A stretch of DNA of 64,000 nt from Acholoe squamosa (Eukaryota > Annelida > Polychaeta > Phyllodocida > Polynoidae): positions 80,849,959 to 80,913,958 of the forward strand of contig OX439035.1 in NCBI GenBank assembly GCA_949317995.1. Direction: 5' to 3'. The notes under the pieces were generated by a model that saw only the letters and a list, made by a program, of their open reading frames with translations, was not told the DNA's origin and ran no database searches. The position numbers and the translations under genes are program-made. Of this stretch, positions 11,380 through 21,639 are shown one piece after another (position 1 is the stretch's first letter; the number at the start of each line of letters is the position of its first letter).

Positions 11380-13847
11380 CTGTCGTAAAACTTATCCGAA
11401 ATCAGCCAAATGGAATATCCCCTCATGAGCACATTATACATCTATGGTCATAAATGTATCTCTGGCAAGCCTACTTACATTGACTGCATTCAAATATGGT
11501 GCCGAGCCTTTGGGTACATATCAACCCATGGTATCAAAGCATGATACATGAATGTAGGCTTGTGAAGTAGATATACCAGACCCGCAACCTTGCACAATGA
11601 CGACCACTGGCCATATTGCATTAAAAGATTATGTAATAAAATAGCATAAACCTTCTGCAATCCCCATTGTCTAAATGTCCATGCTTGCAAAATCCATATA
11701 AAGTGGAAATCACATCCACATCGAAAAAAAACTGCAGAAACACAGGTCAATCAGTTTATTTCTATTTATTTGCATACAAGTAGTTATAGTTATCATACAC
11801 AAGGTGTATACAAATGATAACTGTTAGCGTCTCGATAAAAAGGAGACATGTAAATTTATGCAGTAAATACCATCAAAATACACCATTACTTTATAACCTC
11901 ACTGTTACACATGGGACTAGAATTTTGTGATTAGACTTGATGTGTCCTTGAAATGGCTAAACAATGACCTTTGGAATGAAATTGTGCGACAAAATCTTTA
12001 TAGATTATAGACTAGTGCATCTTTTCTCAGAATATGATATTCGCGAGACAATGCGAGAACACTCACAACCAAGTTATACATGTATATAAAACCAATGTAA
12101 AGCTCAGATGGTACTAACGGTATGTATATAATGACAACTCCTCAGATGGATATTTATCGTCTATAACAATGCTTAGGCCTAACATTAAGTATGTGCTGAC
12201 TTTCCTATATAACATTGATTATACCCGGTACTCCTACACATTCCTTTCTCAGAATTCCAATAGCCTCTTAACAGTAACAAATAACAAAATCTACCACCTG
12301 AGATTCCTAATCTGATTTTACAAGCTGTAAAAAATGGTAATCAAACTTTTTCTAAGCTAAACCTGGAATTATTTACTGACATTATCTTTAGTTATACATA
12401 AAAACTTACGGGAATATAGCAAATCTTCATTGGACGCATTTTCCATATACATGTACACGTGCATATGGTCGTAACACATTGCTAAAGTCTAATAGATCTA
12501 TTCCGTTAGCTCATCACCATTGAAATTACAGTAAATTGTTGTAACAATGGATAACCAACTTGTAGTGTCCTTTCAATGTTCAGTAATAGCTAAGGAACAG
12601 GGAAATCGACACATGTTCAGATGATAAAGCGCCTGATGGTCGATATAGGTCTGTGTACCAACAACTAAAACGGGTGCAATGTGAAACATGTCATTACCAT
12701 ATTTTTGTAATGTTCTACATTAAGTACAGAAATAAAAATAGCACTGAGGCTCTTCAATTTTTGGGGGACTTTAAACACCCAGTGCTTAGACAGGTAATCA
12801 TTCGAGATCCAATTTTGGATAAAGGTTTATAGGTGTCACTATCCGCTATTGCTTTAGTAAGATTGACACCACAGTAAAGTCAGTAACACCTCGAGTTTAA
12901 GCCGCACCCAAGTGTCTAGCTTTGCTATAGCTAAGAAATGGTATAAGCCACAGCCTAGACATGGGGGGCTTTACGGAAAGTGCTATATTGATTATGTCAA
13001 AGTATGGTAGCACAAATGTTATGTTCATTCAAGATAACAAACCAATTTCTACAACGTGCTGCACCAGTGGCGGATCCAGGATCTGGAAAAGGAGGGGGTG
13101 CAGCCCAAAAGGAGGGAGCGCAACCCCTATTTTTGAGCAAATTTTGGGGTCCAAAATATGTAATTAAATACTCTTAAGTACTAGGGAAAAAGGGGGGTGC
13201 GCGGGCCCCCACGCCCTCTAAATCTGCCACTGGACTGCTAACTGCAATGTTTCACTAAAAGTACCCCGTACTGTCGATATAGGTATTCACTGCATCAGGC
13301 ACACCTTTACATGCATACATATTACCACTACTTTCACACATCAATGCTCTATTATCTCGGTGGGATGTGAAGGATACTCACTAAAGTTTCTCTCCTAAGT
13401 TGCATATACATGTTCAGTTACCTTTGTCATGCCTTCTCCATATGTACAAGGCAGAAAATTAATAAGAAATGGTCCCGATACTAAATGGCCATCTCATTGA
13501 CGTATGTGAATTCTAATAGCTAAAACAAATGTTCGTGGACGGGGCATGATATCTGCAGAGGCTGTCTAAGTGTCTTCTTTGTAAATGGTGTTCACTAAGT
13601 AGGCAGGTTTTAAAGCTGTTTCGATATATTGATTTCTTTGGATTAGATTTTCGACACCATAACAAATATCAAGATTAAAAAATGCAGATAATCTATCGAT
13701 TGTAGGGACCAACTCAGTTGTGGGAACGTGATATGTGGTTAGTTATATGAGAAACATCTGTACAATAAATGTCCAGAACACAATTTGTACAACATTCATT
13801 CAGTCCCGACAAATATGTAAACCGATAGGTCTATGCTTAGGACTTAC
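11380..13847. other. Intron or intergenic DNA, no exon supported apart from a MITE
   Basis: This is AT-rich sequence upstream of the 13-residue exon. A long minus-strand frame at 11490-11750 has no credible splice acceptor plus donor pairing and a composition rich in aromatic and Cys residues. I regard it as chance. The only structured item is the inverted-repeat element at 13075-13232. Confidence 0.45.
13075..13232. mobile_element. MITE with CAGTGGCGGATCCAG termini
   Basis: The left end CAGTGGCGGATCCAGG is mirrored at the right by AATCTGCCACTG with a couple of changes, and the interior is G-rich on one side and C-rich on the other. It is related to the element at 56077-56263, which has nearly the same ends. 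No clear target duplication remains. It is non-coding. Confidence 0.65.
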
Positions 13848-13937
13848 TTCTGTCGCTACTGGCAGTGGTATTGCTTTTAGTATTATGGCATAATTTTCAG
13901 GAGAACTCCTTTCAGGTGCCCTGGTACAGACAAGCAT
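13848..13937 (-). CDS. Candidate first exon, 30 residues, upstream of the AT-hook module
   Basis: An ATG at 13937 opens a frame of exactly 30 codons (containing RAPERSSPENYAIILKAIPL) that ends at a strong splice donor, GAA|GTAAGT, again in phase 0. It would join in frame to the 13-residue exon at 11341-11379 and so could be the start of an independent transcript for the 9738-11379 module. There is no recognised domain. Alternatively it is an internal exon with a weak acceptor, or chance. Transcript data would decide. Confidence 0.3.
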
Positions 13938-14268
13938 TGCCTTTATCTTTAAAATCCAATGCAATGGAGAGATTTAGGTAGAAGTATACATTCTCTGAAT
14001 GAGGATGAGGCATGTGTATGGACAGTCCCAACACTACACACCATATCTCCGCTCACATACGACACCAATGGGGCCCTTTTTCTCCTACTCCAGTTGGATT
14101 TTTTCTTTGATAGAAAAAACAACTATCCTGTACCACAAGAAAATTTAAAAATAAAATGATCGAAACAGAAATTCATATTATCGTCTCTTCTAAATGCCGT
14201 TTTGCTGGAATTACTCAATGGTTCATATGCCAGGCTGGTCTCCATGACTATCACCACTTGTGTAGTTG

Positions 14269-17200
14269 TCAAAGTGACTTTGGTAGTAGTAGCGCCTGAC
14301 AGTCGCCCGGGTCTTGTGGCTGAACCACCTCAACATGTCCATTTTCAGACGTCATTTTTTGCTTCTTTATTTGAGCTGGGTCCAAACCATTAAAGTCCTG
14401 TATTGTGCCGTCTGCGTTCATGTAGGCAAAACGCCGCTGTGTCTTCATATCTTCATTGTCGTTATTGTAAGTGCGATACTGAAACAGAACAGATTATGAC
14501 AATTCAGTATGCAATTCCCTTAAGGATTAGCAGGTAATGTTTGTTTATTCTGAGTAGAATACATGCACATTTTTACATGATGTGTCTGTGGTTTGTATAT
14601 GAAATTATGAAAGCACTTTTCATCTCCAAGTGAGGTGTCTTTTAATGTAAATGATGATGTAATTCTTACCCTGGTAATTGATGATGTATCTACTCCCAAT
14701 TCCATCAGTTGCCTTTTCAGTGCTGCATTTTCCTCCTCCTGAAAAGGAAATAGACAGGGATAACTTAATGCATATCGATGCGATCATAGCTTAATATATT
14801 TAGTGACTTCACCCCATAAAAACTAATGTAATGGAAGCTAAATTTGGTGATTCATCATATAAGAGTGTGTTTACCATTAAACGAAGTTCACTCTCCAAGT
14901 CCTTAACTCTTTTTTCAAGCCCCTCATTCGTCTGCTTGATAGCCGAATACTGAAATAGAGAAATGAAAAGCTTTAGTCACAAAAGCCATATCTTCATATT
15001 ATATATGCAGAACACATTAATGTTAGCCGAAACTTGTCACATGGTTCGTTGTCTGTTAAATGAAATAAAACTCAGGCATTTCTGAAAGTAGTAAGGTATG
15101 CATGCATGTGTGTTGGTTTCTACATCTTTCATGCGCCTTTATATTTGGATACCAATCTATCTAACTATTGTCAGTACATTGATATGACTCTTTGACAATC
15201 CCAGTAATCTCATAGAACAAAGCTAGCTGAAAGGTATATGAATATGAAGGGGGGGGGAAGACCGAAATTGCAAAAAAGAAAAAAAAAATTGTCGAGAGTG
15301 GGGGATTAGCTTTATTGTTTCTTTTACCCTTTTTGGGTGGGGGCGGGAGCATTTCCTAGGGTACAGATATGACAATGATATTCAGTTCAAATGATTATTG
15401 TAAGAGCAGACTAATCATCTGATAGAAGATCCGATACCAAACAAAGCACCTAGATGCATGCATCATAATTTCTAATACAAAGTCTACTTATCAAGATATC
15501 AATCATAATGAAAAGAACCACTACAGGGTCTACTATAAGTTCCAATTTCAACAAAGGTTAGGACTCACCTCTGGAAAGGCTTGGAAACTTGGGAAGACTT
15601 GGGACAAAACTGAACGTAAATGGGCGCGACGTTTTTTTTCAAACTGGTCCAAGTTAAAGAGATTACTGGGATCGCAGCGAGGTGGCGCATTTATTTTGAT
15701 ACGAATGCTTATATAAGATTTAATGCTATGAATGCTGACGACTTTTAATTTGTGATTACATACATTACTACTGGTAGTATTGGCATGTATGCCACAAGAA
15801 AGTGGACGACATACAAGGTGAACTTCAGTAATAATTTCACTCCCGATTTTTTGTTTACGTATGACAATTAATGGATAAATGACCATCTAGATCTAGCCAT
15901 GTGAAGTGTGCCTTACATGCAGTCGATTTGATTACACTTAAGTTATTTAAGGTGTTTATAGATTGTTTAATGTTATCTATAGCTAATACAAGCTTATAAA
16001 GGGGTCCCATGGACCTCGGCACAGACATTTTAACAGTGTATTTCCGATGGATGGACTTTTGGCATGCATGCCAAAAGTAGAAGATCATGTATATATCTGA
16101 CAATTTCTTCAAATATGAAGTAGTATGATAGTATGAGGTAGTATGATCGATGTGAACATCTTGGTTCATTTTTGAGAAGATTGATTTTTGGGCCCCAACC
16201 ATCGGACTATGCCACTTTAAATATTCCAGTCACGCCTCTGCTCGTTGATCTTAATTGACTTTTCATTAGCGAGGACAGTCATCTATTCCACTCCCTATTT
16301 CTATGGTCTATACATCATTCAACTCCTTCATTTTCTACTGATTATACACTGTTTATACTCCTGGGAAGAAATGTGTATCAAATGTCACCTACCTTGGGGT
16401 TACTGGCAGGCCGTCCTCGTGGTCTTTTTTCTCCTGGTTCCTATTGAGTAAGAATAGACGTGTTCAATATTATCATATTGGCACCATTCTGCTGGGACTG
16501 TCAATGTTCGAAAGTACTTTATCTTATAATTAAATCTACACAATGGGGAAAAACATATGACGTATCATTAAAACTCCTTCCTATCTCTTCAAATGACATA
16601 GACAAGGCTTTAAATTGAGTTTCACGACAGGTACCGTAATCTCCCGCGTATAAGACGCGTCTCTTATACGCGGATCAGATCGTTCATGGGTCTTGTACGC
16701 GGGAGCAAGGCTGCCTTGAGTTGGGGGTGCGCCTTGTACGCGGGGTATCCCGAACTACCAATCCAAAGTCATGTCCACAATGTCATGTATTTTCTTTAAC
16801 CAAAGAAAAGGTGTAGTCTATACCATGGTGCTCTATATACCCTTAAACTGCTGAATGAAGCATACTATTCTGCTCACCATAAAAGTGTATGGAAATGTAT
16901 GTGCACCCCACTCACTGAGAGCTTTATTAATTATATTATTGACCTTTTAACCAAGAGAATCCATGCAGCATTATAATCAATCCTCCTGGCTGCCATAGCA
17001 CTGCTGCCACCTGGTGTGTTATTCTAGAAATCAGAACCTACCACCAGGTGGCAGCAGTGCTATGGCAGCCAGGAGGATTGATTATCATGACCAGTTGGGG
17101 TATTGTTAGTTGCATACAATATTTGAAATGCCCCTTTGGGTTGGGTCCTTTGAGTGGACCATGCTCCTTGAGTTAGGGGTGCGCCTTATACGCGGGTTTT

Positions 17201-19937
17201 TCAAATATTAGACTCAGAAGCAGCAGATGCGCCTTCTACGTGGATCTGCCTTCCCTAAGTTGGGGGTGTGCCTTCTACGCGGGCTGCGCCTTCTACGCGA
17301 GAGATTATGAGAGAGTACAAATTCAATTGGAAATTGGTCTTATTGATTTTTTTGAAAAATAGTGTAATAGTTCCAGTTAATGGTAGACTGACCCTAACCA
17401 ACTTACCTTTGGGGGATGTATCCGTGGCCGGCCACGGGGTCTCTTGGGGAGGTTTTCCTGGAAGTAGAAAGCAACATGTTAAATCCTTGTAAGAGAAGTG
17501 ACGGAGAGGATGTTAGACCCCTCGAATTAGACATCACAATCGAGTTATGGTTCTAATCCAAAGCCAAAGGCGTTGGTAAGGCATATATAATGAACACGTA
17601 CACAAAACATGCCATTGTCTAAGTAACGGGGGTAATGGGATGGGAGTTGCAATCAGTGATTATTGGCGGATGCATTCCTGTAAATGATACGTACTAGGGT
17701 TCTAGCAAATGTTCCAAAACCCATGATAAAATTGAGGATTTCCCATATATACCCTACCTTGCGTATAAGGCGCATTCTATATGGCGCAGTAAGGCTCAGA
17801 TTCATGTATAAGCTGTGGCGTATACGCGAGGTACTATGCAGAGATGCCACTCACTGGCCGACAAAAACCAGGAAAACTGGACTTTGGAAACATTTTCCCA
17901 GGAATTTAACACAATTTGATACAGAAATCTTGGAATCAAAACCAGGAATTCCTGGTTAACCAGGAAAAGTGGCATCTCTATACTATGTTAGGTTAATGTC
18001 AGCAATTAAAATTTGGCAATTGCATGCATTACTACAGTCTCTGAAATTCCTAGTATACAGCTAGTATAGTCTCACTAAAGTTCCAGCTCGTCTGTATACT
18101 CTAAAAGCAAAGCAGTATGACACATCAAGCATTAGGCAGTGCCAAAGTACAACTTGCAACTACCTAGGTAAATGGATGCTAAGATTTGAATACAAACGAC
18201 AGATGTACATATGCCAAATGTAACTGTAAGAGGTCAGGCGTGCAAGCTAACCTTGGGTGGATGAATACGTGGTCTGCCTGGTGACCTCCGCTCCTGCACG
18301 GACAGGGGTAAACAAAGTGGGGTCGTCTTAAAAGCAGTTCATTGTACTCATGAGGAGTTTATCATTCGCAACATGTATGCAGTTGTGCCATACTACCGGT
18401 AGTAAAAGGCAGTGTTGGTGAAGGTGATAGTGGAGGGAAGGGGTATGGTATTGAATACCATACTCCCGCATATACCATTGCTGATACTGTGGGATATGAC
18501 TTCGCTGGTACCCTGCAAGTATTGAGGGCATATACCCACAGGCCATGTATGATGATATTTTTTCACAGATCCTGGGGAATAATTGAACCCCACTCAGTAA
18601 GAGATTGAGATCTCCAATCATAGTTTATATTCCAAACATCTGTATAGGAGACAGGTAAATCATTGGGGTGATGGGGTGCCCCTTGTGAGTAAGGGTGAAA
18701 ATTGGGATGATTGACTGGTAACTTCTTAAGCATGGCCTGCCTGTATCATGTACCCAATATACAGACAGGTCGCCAGCCAAGGATATGAGCTGTTACAGCC
18801 AATAAAGCTCTGGAACTGGTTTTTGAAAATTAACAACCATTTTGTTCCCTCGCCTTGACCTAAGAGTAAGTGCATTGAGACTGAGTGCATGTGAATAGTG
18901 TCTAAGTGACAAAGGGAACAATCATAACGGACGTTTTGGCACAGGAGCTTTATCCTTCTACAAAAGTACATTGTAGTAACAAGCCATGGTAGGAAGGACG
19001 TCCATTGCTACGAGAATAGAACTGCTGTATGGTATATTGACACGGGGTAGGATACTCTTTAAAAAAAAATCATCAAATCCATGGATGTCATTTGTGACTG
19101 TTCCCTGACATATCGTGTTCATGCAAATTTATTTTACCCTATGCTTTAAGTGTCGATGCGAGCACGTGCGTACATCAAGAACATGCCAATTTAAGCAAAG
19201 TGCCTTGTGCTAAGGCCCTATGTATGTGTAGGGCTATTTCGGTATGTTAGCTATCTATAGTCTGTGTTCTATCGTAATGTATGGCTAATATGCATATAAG
19301 TTTATACTCACCCCATTAGGGGTAGTTTTTGGTGGTCGTCCTCTTGGTCGGCCACCGGACCCTGGTGGGCGTCCTGGCCCTCTTTTCACAAATAGCTAGA
19401 TCGAAAAAGAAATTGTCACATGTGAATGTTTATGTTTATACATTTTGAAGGGGAGACAATTGCTTTGAGTTAATATCAATTCTCATATTTCTTCAATATT
19501 TTGATTCTTCTATCATAATTGCCTTTCTGTGCGTTAATCACAATTCATTTGGTAAAGATAATATTATCCTCATAGCGTACTCCTTCCACTTGTGCCTCTT
19601 TTAGAGTACAGCAGGCAATTAAACCAGGGAAACCATTATCACACACCCTTTTTACTTCAATATGAGATGTCCTCTTACTTGTGAGGGTGTTGCGGGGGAC
19701 ATTGTTGTCGCCTGTTGTTGCTGGGGTAAGATGAACTTCATGACAATCCTAGATGGGCTGGTAGTGGGTGGTGGACTCTGGGGTTGTAGACGTGGTGAGG
19801 TGGGGGAGGATGCTGTTAGAACTGGTGAGGCTTTGTGTGGGGAAATCGTCAGAGGCTGTGGTGATATTAAGATGCTGCCACCTGGTGATTTAATCTCGCT
19901 ACTGTCATCAACATCCTCATCATTAATTTCAGCGATG

Positions 19938-19975
<38 letters not shown>

Positions 19976-21616
19976 ATGGCTGACATTGTCCTCATCCTCG
20001 TCCTCATACTCCACCTAGTGGGACGCAATGAAAGTACTGATTTTATGTGCACAAAGAATGTCCTTATATACTACACCTGTGACACTACATGTATAACAAA
20101 ACACACATAACTGACCTATACAGATGACACCACCCTAGAATTGGTGGCTAAAAGCCTAACCACAGGTGACATTGTGAAAGCCAAAATTTCTCAGAATTAC
20201 ATGAACTTTATAATAGTAGCCGTCTTTGGAACTTGCCTCTATACTACTAATTGATGTAAACAGTCAATAATTGATGTTGTGAACTATGAGTGCTGTTTGT
20301 TATATATTGTAATATTGCTGAACATGTTAACCGTGGATTTACCAAAATGTGAAAAGGAAAAGCATGAGTGAATAAAAGCTGATGACTCTTTTACGAAAAA
20401 AAAGACTAGCTTATTTGAATGGCGGGGGGGGGGGGGGTAGATTTATGAATGTTCACATATCACAATGTATTTCTAGTATGCTATACTAATGGAATATAGC
20501 ATAAATATGGCAGCACAAGGGTGGTATATTGACGAATATTGCACGAGGCCGTTAGGCCGAGTGCAATATCGTCAATATACCACCCGTGTGCTGGCATATT
20601 TATGCCATATTGCATTTATACCACCTTTTCCTCCATTTTGTATTAATTTCTTACCTGATATCCACAGAATATAGCCACGAGAAAACATTTTGTAAAAGCA
20701 AGCGATACGGCCCGGGTCACCGCTCTGCGCGAAGCCATTGTTTTTGTTCCTTGCCGGGAGAGGTACCGCTGTGTTCACACTCACTTTTCGTATGGAATCC
20801 AACCATGACAAGTCTTCAAATTAATACATACACATCCTTAGATAGTCTAGATGATCCCTCCATATGTATTATGTCCAATATATTCAAAATAAAGGAGAAT
20901 CCATTGATTTTCCAAAATGGTCCGAAATTTTCGCCATGTTCCTCGTACGGCGAGCGGATGACCTATATCTACATCCGGGCCACTGACACACTTTCGCCGA
21001 ACAAGGAGGCGGGTGGGAATGGCCGGACCGCGACTCGCTTACGATGGAAAAATCATTGGATTCTTATTTATATCGAAGAAAATGGAGAAAATTAGCACGC
21101 ATTCCTCGTCTATGGATCGAAAACTTCTTGGAACTTTGATATTATAACATGTCATGGTTGGATTCCATACGAAAAGTGAGTGCAAACATAGGACAAGGAC
21201 CCCAGGTTAGAAGTTATTTACTATCGTATTGGGTTTCAACACCGTTCAGTGTGGCGCTATGGCTAAGGTCTTCGCCTACCTCCACTGCGGCCGGGGTTCA
21301 ATTCTCCTACGAGTTTGGACGATTTTTCACTTTGAAACAATGGCGAGACTGAATTTGTATGTCTGCCACACATTTCCCAAAATATTCTAAGTCCAACTTG
21401 ACCTCGAAAAAGTATATCCAAAAATCCCAAAAATGCACATGTGCGTATATGCTCTCATAATGCACTGGTAGCAGAGGGCATAACAGTAAGGGAGGTGGCA
21501 GAATAGTGGTATAATATATAATATTAAAGGTGTACGTTATGTGTTACAGCCTGTAAACATTTATGTTTGGAACTTACCGGGTTCAACCCTGTGTTATCCA
21601 TAGTAGTGCACATCAT
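14269..21616 (-). CDS. Multi-AT-hook protein with MXD-like basic/helix-zipper C-terminus, 10 coding exons, 342 residues
   Basis: Coding exons on the minus strand: 21578-21616 (start MMCTTM), 19679-20014, 19312-19395, 18252-18293, 17407-17457, 16393-16440, 15569-15643, 14875-14949, 14670-14738 and 14269-14478 (TGA stop). All joints are GT-AG and phase 0. Residues 14-23 are acidic (VEYEDEDEDN) and 27-39 are poly-Ser, followed by a Pro/Ser/Thr stretch. Residues 126-200 hold five AT-hook cores (GPGRPPG, RPRGRPP, SPGRPRIHP, RPRGRPRIHP, RPRGRPAS), which bind AT-rich minor grooves. Residues 201-225 begin FEKKRRAHLRSVL, like the basic/helix-1 region of MAD/MXD proteins (EKNRRAHLR). Residues 226-273 form a coiled coil ending ALKRQLMELG, like the MXD zipper end. 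A canonical helix 2 is not obvious, so an exon may be missing between 15569 and 14949. The first exon is non-coding. It is likely a nuclear DNA-binding protein; the family is unassigned. Confidence 0.85.
15644..16392. other. Intron of the AT-hook gene
   Basis: This stretch separates the last AT-hook exon from the basic-region exon. Its minus-strand open frame continues upstream of the called acceptor (reading NLFNLDQ before FEKKRR), and an alternative acceptor slightly upstream would break the phase-0 pattern. I therefore place the exon edge at 15643. Nothing else is recognised. Confidence 0.5.
16634..17307. mobile_element. Inverted-repeat element of the CCGTAATCTCCCGCGTATAAG family, copy 1
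   Basis: The left end CCGTAATCTCCCGCGTATAAG is matched inversely at the right by CTTCTACGCGAGAGATTA. Inside, several sub-repeats of the type TTGGGGGTGCGCCTTATACGC occur. The first 340 bp or so are nearly identical to 33562-33900. The better preserved relative at 60625-60915 has TA on both sides, so a Tc1/mariner-like TA target is likely. It lies in an intron of the minus-strand AT-hook gene and contains the 44-nt hairpin at 16973-17085. Confidence 0.75.
16973..17085. repeat. Perfect 44-nt inverted repeat (hairpin, 25-nt loop)
   Basis: The arm 16973-17016 is the exact reverse complement of 17042-17085. The core words are CTGGCTGCCATAGCACTGCT and its mirror AGCAGTGCTATGGCAGCCAG. With a 25-nt spacer this would fold into a long unbroken stem on either strand. 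It sits in the interior of the CCGTAATCTCCCGCG element and in an intron of the AT-hook gene, so it would be transcribed. Confidence 0.9.
17839..17980. mobile_element. hAT-like MITE, copy 1
   Basis: Ends are CAGAGATGCCAC and GTGGCATCTCTA, flanked by TACTATG on both sides (832-838 and 981-987 within the 17 kb block). Short CAGRG-type ends with a 7-8 bp duplication fit the hAT superfamily. An inverted relative with shared interior (CCAGGAATTCCTGGTT) is at 60929-61071. No coding capacity. Confidence 0.8.
18300..19311. other. Intron of the AT-hook gene
   Basis: Unique-looking AT-rich sequence lies between two AT-hook exons. Open frames on the minus strand here overlap each other and show no splice-flanked exon in phase with the gene. 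No repeat was recognised. Confidence 0.45.
20491..20616. mobile_element. Long inverted-repeat MITE
   Basis: The arms run from about 20493 to 20552 and from about 20560 to 20616. GGGTGGTATATTGACGA on the left is answered by GTCAATATACCACCCG on the right, and ATAAATATGGCAGCACA by GTGCTGGCATATTTAT. The loop is only a few bases around GGCCGTTAGGCC, so this is almost a pure foldback. It lies in intron DNA of the minus-strand gene. Confidence 0.75.
20778..21182. repeat. 33-bp inverted duplication with exon-like content
   Basis: A 33-bp sequence at 21150-21182 recurs as its exact reverse complement at 20778-20810. On the plus copy an ATG at 21149 reads MSWLDSIRK and runs into GTGAGT, the look of a first exon with a splice donor. 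On the minus copy the start codon is TTG. The 340 bp between them are moderately GC-rich with several CpG. Whether this is a bona fide first exon or the ends of an element is unresolved. Confidence 0.6.
21248..21318 (+). repeat. Possible tRNA-derived (SINE-like) head
   Basis: CTATGGCTAAGGTCTTCGCC resembles a pol III A box region, and GGGGTTCAATTCTCC resembles a B box about 45 bp on. I cannot draw a full cloverleaf, so I do not call a tRNA gene. It may be the head of a SINE. Confidence 0.25.
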
Positions 21617-21639
21617 TTCACCGTCGGCTTCAACCTGAA

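Noticed and set aside
11490-11750. 86-codon minus-strand frame as another exon of the AT-hook module
   Set aside because: There is no convincing acceptor, the phase pattern is broken, and the composition is unlike the Lys/Pro/Ser-rich neighbours.
15175-15235. Possible helix-2 exon (LALFYEITGIVKES) between the basic-region and zipper exons
   Set aside because: A good acceptor (CCTTTCAG) exists, but no proper donor follows, and the sequence does not resemble MXD helix 2.
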